Source: CAYRYU01 sp964428355 (lineage in GTDB: Bacteria > Muiribacteriota > Ozemobacteria > Ozemobacterales > Ozemobacteraceae). From it: DNA of 57,506 bases. The notes beneath the pieces are model-generated. The model did no database searches. It worked only from the letters and a program-made list of their open reading frames with translations, and was not told where the DNA came from. A program made the translations under genes and the position numbers. Positions 1-7,923 of the stretch are shown in pieces (position 1 is the first letter of the stretch; every line of letters begins with the position of its first letter). The stretch lies in assembly GCA_964428355.1 (NCBI GenBank), contig CAYRYU010000044.1, forward strand, positions 1 to 57,506, written 5' to 3'.

Positions 1-652
1 GGCGGAAAAAGTCTTCCAGGATGGGGAACAGGGGCCGCAGATATTGGCTGGTGGTGGGGGACCCGATCCACCCGATGGTGAAGGGCCGGCCTTCGGGAAA
101 CTCCCGTTTCAGCGCCCGGATGGGGAAGCCCCGGAGGTCGACGGAGGTGGGGAGGATTTCGACTCGTGAACCGAAGTCGGAAAACCAGCGGGCCAGGAAA
201 CCGTTTCCCACCGTTACAAGGGATGCCCTTCGGGCAAGGGCGGGGAATTTCGTTTTCAGAAAAGTCCGGGCGAAAACACTCCGTTGCTCCGCGTATCTCA
301 GGAACATCGCGTCGTCCAGGTCGAGGACAAGGGGAATTCCATGTGGAAGGAGGGCTGTATCAAAAGCCGTGGGAAGAAAGGGGAAAACCTCATACTGAAC
401 CCAGAGCAGATCTACATCGCGCTTCCCGAGCAGGGTGGCTGCCCGATTGAGGAAGAGGGGAGCGGCTCCGAATGGGGCGGATCCGTGCCCTTTGAAAACC
501 CTGGGTAGATTTTTCCCCGGGATCAGAGACTGGAAGGTAATCCTGAACCCCAGGCCTTCGAGTTCCCTGCCCACCCTGAAGAAACGTTGCCGGGAACTGG
601 CGATCGTGGAGTCATATCTTGTCAGCGCGAGAACGTGGATCGGACGGCTCAT
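1..652 (-). CDS. glycosyltransferase (GT4-like), truncated by the window edge
   Basis: The reading frame starts at an ATG whose bases overlap the stop of the upstream methyltransferase (ATGA) and stays open for at least 217 codons to the window edge, so the C-terminus is missing. The N-terminus has the look of a GT-B sugar transferase (IHVLALTRYDS near the start). A DLDDAMF motif lies at about residue 105 and VTVGNGFLARWF at about 142. The end of the first Rossmann half carries FTIGWIGSPTTSQYL, which introduces the nucleotide-sugar-binding half in family 4 transferases. It probably adds a sugar to a cell-surface polysaccharide or lipid carrier at the inner membrane. Translational coupling to the methyltransferase and UbiA-like gene supports one surface-glycan operon. 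The donor and acceptor cannot be read from the sequence. Confidence 0.8.
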   Translation of the reverse strand, partial: MSRPIHVLALTRYDSTIASSRQRFFRVGRELEGLGFRITFQSLIPGKNLPRVFKGHGSAPFGAAPLFLNRAATLLGKRDVDLLWVQYEVFPFLPTAFDTALLPHGIPLVLDLDDAMFLRYAEQRSVFARTFLKTKFPALARRASLVTVGNGFLARWFSDFGSRVEILPTSVDLRGFPIRALKREFPEGRPFTIGWIGSPTTSQYLRPLFPILEDFFR

Positions 653-1404
653 TTCTTTCGCAGGACCATGGTGAAGGTTTCCGCCCCTTCCTCGCCCTGG
701 AACCGGTGATTCAAGACGACCCAGCAGCGCCACAACGCGTAGAAGGGAAGCCAGAACGAGAAGTAGGAACTGATGAAATAGGGACGGCATTTCAGAACCG
801 TGAAGCCGTTACGGTCGGCGAGTTTCCGGAATTCCCCCGGGGAACAGCGGTCATAGATCGAGGGAAAACCTCTCCGGTCAATGGACTGGTGGTAGATGAA
901 CCCCAGAAGCGTTTGCTTGAGGGAGTCGGGGATAACCCTTGCGACTCTCGCATAAACGGCCTTCCCCGATGGGACGAAAAGCAGGAGAATCCCCCCCGGT
1001 TTCATGAGGCCCGAGATCGCCTCGAACGCGCGATCGGTATCCCGGACATGCTCGAGGAGCGACTGGCAGATGGCCAGATCGGCCCGGGGTTCTGGGGGAA
1101 CCTCGAGGATATCGGCGACCGTTTTCCTGTCGTAGCTTCCGGTCGGCGCTTTGGAGAGTTCCCCCGGGTCGATGTCGAAACCCTCCACGAAGAGGCGGTT
1201 CCGAGACTTGTCGGAGGAAGAGATCGCGGGGTTTCGCCCTCCTCCGATGTCTATGACCCATTGCCCCGGGGAAATGTATCGTGGGACGAAAACCGAGAGG
1301 AAATCGGTGTTACCGTCCACCAGGTACTCTTTGGGCAGGAAACGATCGAGGAGCCGGCAAAGGCGTTGTTGTGAAAGCGCAAGGAAGTGGAGCAGGGACC
1401 TCAT
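649..1404 (-). CDS. class I SAM-dependent methyltransferase
   Basis: A 251-residue protein with a Rossmann methyltransferase core. Motif I is VIDIGGGRNPAI at about residues 49-60, and ILEVPPEPRADLAICQSLLEH follows in two steps as the acidic and motif IV region typical of Methyltransf_11-type enzymes. An LMKPGGILLLFVPSG stretch matches the post-motif region. The start overlaps the stop of the UbiA-like gene by ATGA, and its own stop overlaps the glycosyltransferase start the same way, so the three genes are probably translated together. It likely methylates a sugar or lipid intermediate of a surface polymer. The substrate is inferred from context only. Confidence 0.82.
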   Translation of the reverse strand: MRSLLHFLALSQQRLCRLLDRFLPKEYLVDGNTDFLSVFVPRYISPGQWVIDIGGGRNPAISSSDKSRNRLFVEGFDIDPGELSKAPTGSYDRKTVADILEVPPEPRADLAICQSLLEHVRDTDRAFEAISGLMKPGGILLLFVPSGKAVYARVARVIPDSLKQTLLGFIYHQSIDRRGFPSIYDRCSPGEFRKLADRNGFTVLKCRPYFISSYFSFWLPFYALWRCWVVLNHRFQGEEGAETFTMVLRKK

Positions 1405-2327
1405 TTTCCCGGAATCGGGACCGTCGTCAGGAAGTGGGGCAGGTGGATGATCAGAAAGACCATGACCACCCAGAGAATCACCGTTGCCTGGAGTGGGCGG
1501 TCCTTGAGAAGTATTTCGGAGGGGTTGTCTCCGAGGTCCTTGATGTGGATGAGATACAAGTAACGGAAAATTCCATAGAGTACGAGGGGAACGGTGAAGA
1601 CGAGCCTGTCGGTTCCGAACTTCTGGATGGTCTCCGGAGCGACCGTGTAGAAGGCGTAGGTGATAAGGGCGGTGGCGCCCACTATCGAGGTCATCTCATC
1701 GAGGAAGTGGAGGGAATACTCCTCGAGGCTTTTCCTGTGAAGGGATGCTCCGCGTTGGAGTCTTCGGATCTCGCCCCGGCGCTTGGAAAGGCCGAGGAAT
1801 GTGGCAAGGACGAAGGTGCTCAGCAGCAGCCAGGGTGATACCTGGATATCGGGCTGGAGAAGGGCGAGTGCACCAACCCCGGCCTGCGCCCTGACCACAA
1901 AACCCATGGCGATGCAGAGTACATCGAGTATCACGACGTTCTTGAGCCAGAAACTGTACGCGACATTTATCGCGAAATAGGCGAACGCGGAAATGAAGAA
2001 AAGGCTGGAGATCATCGCCGAGAAGGCAAGCGAAGCGATGAGGAGCAGGATGAAGGTCATTTTCGCTTCCGGAACGGAGATCAGGCCCGCGGCGATGGGA
2101 CGATGGCACTTTTCCGGGTGCAGGCGGTCCTTGTCGATGTCGACGAGGTCGTTTAGAAGATACACGGAACCGGAAATCATGCAGAAGATGAAGAAGCCGA
2201 AGGTCGTGAACTTCCAGGCCCCGAAGGTCAAGATGAACCCCTTTTCCGAGAACAGCAACGCTGCGAAGATGAACAGGTTCTTCGTCCATTGTCGGGGGCG
2301 GAGGCTTTTCAGAAGGGGGTTGATCAT
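1401..2327 (-). CDS. UbiA family prenyltransferase, decaprenyl-phosphate phosphoribosyltransferase-like
   Basis: About 308 residues with several hydrophobic helices. The N-terminus LLKSLRPRQWTKNLFIFA matches the DPPR synthase branch of the UbiA superfamily. The metal/diphosphate motif NDLVDIDKDRLHPEK lies at residues 59-73, and a second conserved element, LSKRRGEIRRL, comes later. DPPR synthases transfer phosphoribose from PRPP to polyprenyl phosphate, giving a lipid-linked pentose donor for cell-wall glycans. I chose the ATG at 2327 because it leaves the family-standard N-terminus. An ATG at 2372 with GGGAA upstream is also possible. It is coupled by ATGA to the methyltransferase. Outside Actinobacteria the final pentose product is uncertain. 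Confidence 0.85.
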   Translation of the reverse strand: MINPLLKSLRPRQWTKNLFIFAALLFSEKGFILTFGAWKFTTFGFFIFCMISGSVYLLNDLVDIDKDRLHPEKCHRPIAAGLISVPEAKMTFILLLIASLAFSAMISSLFFISAFAYFAINVAYSFWLKNVVILDVLCIAMGFVVRAQAGVGALALLQPDIQVSPWLLLSTFVLATFLGLSKRRGEIRRLQRGASLHRKSLEEYSLHFLDEMTSIVGATALITYAFYTVAPETIQKFGTDRLVFTVPLVLYGIFRYLYLIHIKDLGDNPSEILLKDRPLQATVILWVVMVFLIIHLPHFLTTVPIPGK

Positions 2328-2473
2328 CCCGGAAAATTCTACACGCCGATTCCCCCAAATGGCAAGCTCCATGATTTCCCATGATTTTCCGGAATCCAAA
2401 GGTCGGAATCCTGCCCTCCTCAGGTTGTCTACCAATGGGATTTTCCGGGCGCAGGGTGTCGGAATCGGGCTTT

Positions 2474-2491
2474 TATGATACAATCTTGGAG
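2474..2491 (+). promoter_or_regulatory. possible -10 element for a leaderless transcript
   Basis: TATGATACAAT lies directly before the ATG at 2492. If TACAAT (2479-2484) is the -10 hexamer, transcription would begin at or next to the start codon. No good -35 is visible. The only purine run, GGAG, touches the ATG, which is too close for a normal ribosome-binding site. Confidence 0.25.
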
Positions 2492-3646
2492 ATGTCGAAA
2501 CCGCGGATCCTCCTTCTTCATCTTTGTTCCCCATCATCGGTCCGTCTCGGAAAACTCAAAGGCGCAGCCGGCCGAACCCCACCCGTCGGGATGATCTCCC
2601 TCGCCGGAAGCTTTCCCCCCGGTGAGGTCGGGTGGATCGATCTGCAGGACCGGCTTCCAGACATCGAAGACTTCCAGGGGTATTCCGGCCCCGAGGTTTC
2701 GGCTATCCTTCTCCAACCGGGTTATGTCTGGCCGGAGGAACGGGGAATCGAGGTCTCACGCAGGCTTGCTGCGATCTTTCCCAATGCCCGGCGTATCCTC
2801 GTAGCCCTTGGCCGGGAGGAGGTTCCGGGAAACTGGGATCACCTGCTGAACGGAACCGGAAGAACATTGATCGAGTTCCTCCTGGCCGGAACGGCCCCCG
2901 GGGAAAAGTTCCTCGACACCCTGGAAGAGGATCTCCGGAGGCCTCTGGCGGGGCCAACGGAGGGGTTTCCCGAAGCGATGGCATACTCTTCCGGTTCCGG
3001 AAAATCCTACCGGAAGCTTACCGTTTCCGTTTACCAACCCTGGTTGGGACTTCTCGACAGGGCCCGGATGCCTTTCGGATTCCCGGAGCGTGATTTTCTT
3101 GCCCGGCTGAGGGACTGGCTGAAAAAATGCGGATTCCATGCGGTTTCCTGGGATGGCCCGACCGCGACGATGGCTTTCCTGGAGCGGATCCTCCAGACCT
3201 TTTCGGGTTCCGGGATTCCGCATTCATTCACCGTCGACAAACCGCTCTGCATGGAGAAAGCCCTGGAATTCCCACGGGAAGAGGTTTTCCGAATCTGGCT
3301 GCGGTCCGATTCCGTCCTTCCGGACGATCTCGAACCCCTTGGGATCCTTGCCCAGGAAGCCCGACGAAGGGATGTCGGCTTCGGTTTGCGGATCCGGAGC
3401 GCACAGGCTTTGGTTGCAGGGCTTTCCCGGTTCCAGGACTGGTGCGACGAGATCTGGCTCGAGGACCCCGGATTCTGGTCGCCGCAGGAGGTCAAACGGG
3501 TAATGGCCGACTTCTACCTTCGCCGGGGCGGACTTCTTCGCTCACTCATCCGGATCCGTTCGGGGTATGACCTCATCCGTTTCATGAAGGGGGCTTTTGC
3601 GCTCCTGGATATCATTCTCAATCGTCCGGAGGCCGATGTCCAATGA
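2492..3646 (+). CDS. B12-binding/radical-SAM-like protein lacking the Fe-S motif
   Basis: A 384-residue soluble protein that I do not recognise as a named family member. The N-terminal part (RILLLHLCSP, then TPPVGMISLAGSFP) resembles the cobalamin-binding domain of B12-dependent radical SAM enzymes. The C-terminal part (WSPQEVKRVMADFYLRRGG, then RIRSGYDLIRFMKGAFAL) resembles the tail of the same enzymes. The CX3CX2C motif that would hold the 4Fe-4S cluster is absent from the middle. It therefore looks like a relative that has lost radical SAM chemistry. Its stop overlaps the aroQ start by ATGA, so it is co-translated with the shikimate enzyme. The family assignment rests on pattern resemblance and is moderate. 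Confidence 0.6.
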   Translation: MSKPRILLLHLCSPSSVRLGKLKGAAGRTPPVGMISLAGSFPPGEVGWIDLQDRLPDIEDFQGYSGPEVSAILLQPGYVWPEERGIEVSRRLAAIFPNARRILVALGREEVPGNWDHLLNGTGRTLIEFLLAGTAPGEKFLDTLEEDLRRPLAGPTEGFPEAMAYSSGSGKSYRKLTVSVYQPWLGLLDRARMPFGFPERDFLARLRDWLKKCGFHAVSWDGPTATMAFLERILQTFSGSGIPHSFTVDKPLCMEKALEFPREEVFRIWLRSDSVLPDDLEPLGILAQEARRRDVGFGLRIRSAQALVAGLSRFQDWCDEIWLEDPGFWSPQEVKRVMADFYLRRGGLLRSLIRIRSGYDLIRFMKGAFALLDIILNRPEADVQ

Positions 3647-4080
3647 AGATCCTCGTGATCAACGGTCCGAACCTGAACCTCCTCGGGAAACGCGATCCCG
3701 CCGTCTATGGAACGGAAACCCTTGCCGGGCTTACCGAAAGGATGAACTCCTTCGCCGCCAAAAACGGAGTCCGGCTGGAATTCTTCCAGTCCAACTCCGA
3801 GGGCCAGATCCTTGACAGATTGCAGGCGGCCGAAGGGATCGACGGGGTAGTACTCAATCCCGGCGGGTTGACGCACACCAGCGTCAGTCTCCGCGATTGC
3901 ATCGAGGGGGTGGGGATTCCCGTGATCGAGGTGCACATCTCGAACATTTTCGCAAGGGAGGAGTTTCGCCGGACCTCGGTTGTTTCGGCCGTCTGTCGTG
4001 GAGTGATCTCCGGCCTTGGGTGCGACGGCTATCTCCTGGCTCTCCAGCATTTCATTTTCGCCGGGGCGAAGGGGGCCTGA
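3643..4080 (+). CDS. aroQ: 3-dehydroquinate dehydratase, type II
   Basis: At 145 residues this is the usual length for type II dehydroquinases, which convert 3-dehydroquinate to 3-dehydroshikimate in the cytoplasmic shikimate pathway. The N-terminus ILVINGPNLNLLGKRDPAVYG is the family signature and contains the Tyr of the flexible lid. NPGGLTHTSVSLRDCI carries the Asn/Thr active-site segment. IEVHISNIFAREEFR carries the catalytic His and following residues. The ATG overlaps the upstream stop, and the U32-family gene begins nine bases downstream, so the three form an operon. This is one of the most secure calls in the window. Confidence 0.96.
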   Translation: MKILVINGPNLNLLGKRDPAVYGTETLAGLTERMNSFAAKNGVRLEFFQSNSEGQILDRLQAAEGIDGVVLNPGGLTHTSVSLRDCIEGVGIPVIEVHISNIFAREEFRRTSVVSAVCRGVISGLGCDGYLLALQHFIFAGAKGA

Positions 4081-4089
4081 GAAGGAGCC

Positions 4090-6390
4090 GTGTCCGGGAA
4101 GGTTGAGATTCTGGCCCCCGCGGGCGACATCCAATGCCTCAAAGCGGCTCTGCTGGCGGGCGCGGATGCCGTCTATCTCGGGGGGAAGCAGTTCGGGGCG
4201 CGCGCGTTCGCCCAGAATTTCGGGGAAGCCGCACTGAAATGGGCGAGACGTGCAACCCACTCCCTTGGCCGGAAGATGTACATCACGGTCAACACCCTGG
4301 TCTTCGACCGGGAGTTTCCCCTTCTCGGAAAGTACTTCGATTTCCTGGAATCCCTGAGGCCCGACGCCCTAATAATCCAGGATCTGGGTGTTGCCGCCAT
4401 CCTCGCGGAGCGGAAGAGTGCAATCCCGCGTCATCTGAGCACCCAGGCGGCCTGGTCCGGGATCGGCGGAACAGAGGAACTTGCCGCGCTGGGATTTTCA
4501 AGGATCATCCTTCCCCGCGAGATGACGCTCGAGGAGATCCGGAACCTGGCGAAGAAAGCCCCGTTCGAACTCGAGGTTTTCGTTCACGGCGCGATGTGCT
4601 ACAGCATTTCCGGCCGATGTTTTTGGAGCGTAGCTCTCGGCGATCGTTCGGGAAATCGCGGAACATGCGCCCAGCCATGCAGAAAGGCTTACCGACTCTC
4701 GGACCGCGAAGGAAACGCCTTCTTTTTCAGCCCCCGAGACCTCTCGCTGGGGGATCGCCTTCATGACCTCAGGGAGGCCGGCGTCAAGGCATTCAAGATC
4801 GAGGGCCGGATGAAGGGGCCCGAGTTCGTACATACCGTTGTCAAGGCATACCGGGGAATCCTCGATGGTGAATCCCCCCGGAACCACGAGCGCGCCCTGA
4901 GGGAAGTCTACACACGCCCTTTCCACCAGGGCTTCCTTCCCGGAGTCCCGAAGGAGAACTGGAGCACCGGGACCAACCCCGGACGGGAAGGACAACCCGT
5001 TGGCACAGTCCTGAAGCACCGGCCCGACGGTCTCGTCGAACTGAGAACCGAGATTCCCGTCGCGGAGGGAGACGGCCTTTACGCGGGAGCTGACGGAACC
5101 AGGACCGGGTGCCGCATTACGTATGTCCAGACGGTTCCCGACCGCCCGGGAACCGCTCTCGTGCGCGGGTTGGACGACCGGTTCCCGCCGGGAACACAGC
5201 TGTTCAGGTCGAGTTCTTCGGGTTCAGACCGGTTCCTGAAGGATTGGAACCGGGATTGGGAGCGTTTTCCCGTCGAACTCTTCTGGTCCGGGTTCGAGGG
5301 AAGTCCGCTTGCGGTTGAAGCCAGGTTTTTCGACCTGCCTCTCCGTGTCGAATCCGAGGAGAAACTCGTTCTGGCAATCGAAACAGGCCTCGAACAAGGA
5401 ATCCTGCAGGAGAAGTTCGCCTGTCTCGGAGAAAACTTCAGGGCGGTCCGGCACGTTACAAAAGCGCTCGGGGAAAGACTGTTTCTGAGTCCGGGAGGTT
5501 TGAAAAGGTTGAAGCGTAGCCTGGTGGACGCTTTGACCGCTATCGAGAATGCTCCGCCCCCTCTCCTGGCCCGGGATGGAAACCGCGCTTCGGCGTGGAA
5601 GGGCCCCGCAAGCGAGCTTCACTTTCCGGGAAAACCCCCGGAGGGAGCTTCCAAATCAAGGCGTGACTCATCATCCGCGGTAGAACGGACCCACCTTCGC
5701 GTTCACCTGAGGGTCTGGAATCAGCAGTTCCGGTTTGCCCGCGATCTCCAGCCTGATTCGTGGATCGTTCCTTTCAAGATGGATCATTTCCCGGACCGGA
5801 TCGATCCCCTACGGACCAGATTCTGGCTTCCAGCCCCCAAGAGCGAGAAAGAGCTGCTTTCCTGGGCGGAGATTCTCTCCCGGCTTCCCCCGCAGGAGTT
5901 CCTGTGCCTTGGTTGGGAAGCCTTCCGGCTCGCGAAGCTTCTTCCAAAGCACACCTTCCGGGTGGACTGGAGCTTCAACGTTTCCAACCAGCGTGCCATC
6001 GATTTTGTCGGGTCCCGCGGAGTCCGCGTCACCCTTGCGAGGGAATGGCCATCGAAAGCCCTCCCCCCCTGGGACGATGAATTCGTCTGGTCGCTCGCCT
6101 GGAACCCCCTGATCTCCTTCAGCCGGTTCCCTCCGCTTGTACCTTCGGGCAAAACGGTTTCCAACTCGCACAACGACCGGTTCTTCCTGCTCGACCTCGG
6201 AAACGGGGTGAGTGGGCTGTTTTTGTCGGAAAAGCCAGCGGTCGATCAGATACCGCCAGTTTCCGAGATCCAGATCGATCTCGCGATCTCCCCGACCGAT
6301 TCATCCTACAAGACCGCCCTTGAGCTCGAGAAGCTGATCACCTCACTGAAACAGAGACCTCTCGTTTCCCGGAGACTTCCGAAGCCCTGA
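4090..6390 (+). CDS. peptidase U32 family protein, RlhA-like
   Basis: A 766-residue protein starting at a GTG two bases after GAAGGAG. The N-terminal half is canonical U32: VEILAPAGDIQCLKAALLAG at the start, ADAVYLGGKQFGARAFA, then HGAMCYSISGRCFWS and GNRGTCAQPCRKAY near residues 165-200. Those cysteines are the conserved iron-sulfur or metal ligands. The long second half fits the DUF3656-containing layout of RlhA, which hydroxylates a cytidine in 23S rRNA, though it is longer than the roughly 650-residue E. coli enzyme. The alternative role is a U32 protease of the YegQ type. Placement after aroQ fits loosely, since prephenate is implicated in this tRNA/rRNA hydroxylation chemistry. Confidence 0.85.
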   Translation: MSGKVEILAPAGDIQCLKAALLAGADAVYLGGKQFGARAFAQNFGEAALKWARRATHSLGRKMYITVNTLVFDREFPLLGKYFDFLESLRPDALIIQDLGVAAILAERKSAIPRHLSTQAAWSGIGGTEELAALGFSRIILPREMTLEEIRNLAKKAPFELEVFVHGAMCYSISGRCFWSVALGDRSGNRGTCAQPCRKAYRLSDREGNAFFFSPRDLSLGDRLHDLREAGVKAFKIEGRMKGPEFVHTVVKAYRGILDGESPRNHERALREVYTRPFHQGFLPGVPKENWSTGTNPGREGQPVGTVLKHRPDGLVELRTEIPVAEGDGLYAGADGTRTGCRITYVQTVPDRPGTALVRGLDDRFPPGTQLFRSSSSGSDRFLKDWNRDWERFPVELFWSGFEGSPLAVEARFFDLPLRVESEEKLVLAIETGLEQGILQEKFACLGENFRAVRHVTKALGERLFLSPGGLKRLKRSLVDALTAIENAPPPLLARDGNRASAWKGPASELHFPGKPPEGASKSRRDSSSAVERTHLRVHLRVWNQQFRFARDLQPDSWIVPFKMDHFPDRIDPLRTRFWLPAPKSEKELLSWAEILSRLPPQEFLCLGWEAFRLAKLLPKHTFRVDWSFNVSNQRAIDFVGSRGVRVTLAREWPSKALPPWDDEFVWSLAWNPLISFSRFPPLVPSGKTVSNSHNDRFFLLDLGNGVSGLFLSEKPAVDQIPPVSEIQIDLAISPTDSSYKTALELEKLITSLKQRPLVSRRLPKP

Positions 6391-6420
6391 ATCCCGGTCG
6401 CGGAGCGGGTTTTCCGGACA

Positions 6421-6472
6421 AAGAAAAACCGGAGCCTTGAAGGGATGCGACTCCATGCGGTCAGGCTCCGGT
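6421..6472 (-). terminator. rho-independent terminator of the stress-protein operon
   Basis: A perfect 10-bp inverted repeat, ACCGGAGCCT at 6428-6437 with AGGCTCCGGT at 6463-6472, is followed on the minus strand by TTTTTCTT. It sits just past the universal stress protein stop, between two convergent genes. On the plus strand the hairpin lacks a T run. Confidence 0.75.
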
Positions 6473-6504
6473 CAGTTCTTTCGCGACAGCGGTGGCCGGT
6501 AAAC

Positions 6505-6957
6505 TCAGGGTTCTATGAACCCCGGCCCGGTGGGCTTAACGGTCAGGACCGGACAGTTGGCTTTGCGGGCAACCTCGTAGGCGGTTCCTCCCAGCCACTG
6601 ATCGACAAAGCCGGTCTTTCCATGGCCCCCGAGGATGATAAGGTCGATTTCCTTCTCGGTCGCGTATTCGAGGATGCTTTCGAACGCCAGTCCCCCCCTC
6701 ACGGATTCGATGATGTCCAGATCGCGCAAAGCGGGGGGGACGAAAGCCTTCAGGTCCTTCATGCCTTCAGCTTCCCACTTTTTGTTGAGCTCGAGCGGGT
6801 CATTCAGGTTTCCGACCTGCAGGACCTCCTCCTGGATGACGTGGAGGAGATGCAGCTGGGAGCCATATTCGGCAGCGAAGGACGACCCGTACTTCATCGC
6901 CAGCAGAGAGGAAGGGGAAAAATCAACGGGAATCAGGATTCTTTTGATTTTGATCAT
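6505..6957 (-). CDS. universal stress protein (UspA family)
   Basis: A 150-residue single-domain cytoplasmic protein. It begins IKRILIPVDFSPSSLLAM, the usual first strand and helix. Near the C-terminus it has the ATP-binding signature GGHGKTGFVDQWLGGTAYEV, followed by NCPVLTVKP, so it belongs to the nucleotide-binding branch. Usp proteins support survival in stress or growth arrest, but the exact role here cannot be deduced. It lies 22 bases after the stop of the TolB-like gene on the same strand, and a strong terminator follows, so the two genes probably share a transcript. Confidence 0.93.
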   Translation of the reverse strand: MIKIKRILIPVDFSPSSLLAMKYGSSFAAEYGSQLHLLHVIQEEVLQVGNLNDPLELNKKWEAEGMKDLKAFVPPALRDLDIIESVRGGLAFESILEYATEKEIDLIILGGHGKTGFVDQWLGGTAYEVARKANCPVLTVKPTGPGFIEP

Positions 6958-6979
6958 CGGTTGCCTCTGTCGGATAGGT

Positions 6980-7831
6980 TCATTTGATCCAGCAGGGGGT
7001 CCTGCCGGGGCCGAGTGTTTTCAGGTCGATTCCATTGGAACGGGCGATGCACAACATTTCCCCGATCTGGTAACCCACCCAGTTATTCGACGGGGAAAGG
7101 GAAGGGTACAGCCCCATTAGTATTGGGCGGTGGAAGGACCTTTTTTCCAGGTCGAGGTACTCGATCTCGTTCTTTCCATACCGGGTGGATATGAAAACCA
7201 GGTTCTTTCCGTCCTTGGTGAAAACGGGGAATGACTCGTCGACCCCTTGGGTCTGGGTAACCCTAACGACTCCCTGCGCCTGGGTGGAAATGAGGTAAAG
7301 ATCGCTGGTTCCGTCGTCCGTGAGGGCGGAAACAGCTATCCAGTCACCCTGGGGAGAATATTCCGCCGCGGTGACCTTCAGGTTCTGCGAAAGCTTGGTA
7401 GACTGTTTGCTCTCGATGCTGTATGCGAACAGGGCGGCTTCCTGGTCACAAGTGGTGTACAGAAGGAACTTTCCGTTCGGGGAGAAACCTTCGAGCGCGA
7501 CTCCATCGAAGATCTTCTTGATCTTTTGGCCGTCGCTGCTGAGAAGGTAGACTTCGGATTTCATGTCCGGCGTCTTGTTGGTGAACCCGATCCAGCCGCT
7601 GGCGGGGCTGAACTTGGGGAAGACGATATTCGAGTATGCAGGAGTCAGTCGGGTTTTCCCGGTTCCATCGGGGTTGATTGTGGCCAGGAAGGTCTTGTCC
7701 TTTTCGGAAGTGTCCACGTAAAGGATTTTTCCGTCAGGGGGAGGCGGCTCTTTTTCGGATTGGGCCATGAGCTTGAAGGGGGTGGCCGCCAAAACCATGA
7801 AGATGAGGATCAGGAGAGAGGTTCTTTTCAT
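6980..7831 (-). CDS. secreted TolB/WD40-like beta-propeller protein
   Basis: About 283 residues. The ATG at 7831 is chosen because it opens a clear Sec signal peptide (MKRTSLLILIFMVLAATPF, cut near KLMAQS). The mature part contains repeated propeller blades of the TolB N-terminal type: INPDGTGKTRLTPA, FPKFSPASGWIGFTNK, EYSPQGDWIAVSALTDDG, and FPVFTKDGKNLVFISTRYG. It is shorter than TolB and lacks its N-terminal alpha/beta domain. A periplasmic propeller that binds a partner or ligand is the safest description. A terminator between it and the LysM gene means it probably has its own promoter. Confidence 0.85.
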   Translation of the reverse strand: MKRTSLLILIFMVLAATPFKLMAQSEKEPPPPDGKILYVDTSEKDKTFLATINPDGTGKTRLTPAYSNIVFPKFSPASGWIGFTNKTPDMKSEVYLLSSDGQKIKKIFDGVALEGFSPNGKFLLYTTCDQEAALFAYSIESKQSTKLSQNLKVTAAEYSPQGDWIAVSALTDDGTSDLYLISTQAQGVVRVTQTQGVDESFPVFTKDGKNLVFISTRYGKNEIEYLDLEKRSFHRPILMGLYPSLSPSNNWVGYQIGEMLCIARSNGIDLKTLGPGRTPCWIK

Positions 7832-7848
7832 TAAGGACCTGCCTTTCG

Positions 7849-7882
7849 AAAAAGAAATCAGGCGGGGAATTTCCCCGCCTGA
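7849..7882 (-). terminator. rho-independent terminator of the LysM gene
   Basis: TCAGGCGGGGAA at 7858-7869 and its exact complement at 7871-7882 form a near-perfect palindrome. On the minus strand it is followed by TTTCTTTTTC. It lies 40 bases past the LysM gene stop. Confidence 0.85.
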
Positions 7883-7923
7883 AGTATAAACCAAAAACTT
7901 TCCGGAGCCAACAGGAAAATGGA

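Noticed and set aside
619..1374. Long plus-strand open frame opposite the methyltransferase
   Set aside because: It is the mirror of a well-supported methyltransferase with SAM motifs; its own translation shows no domain.
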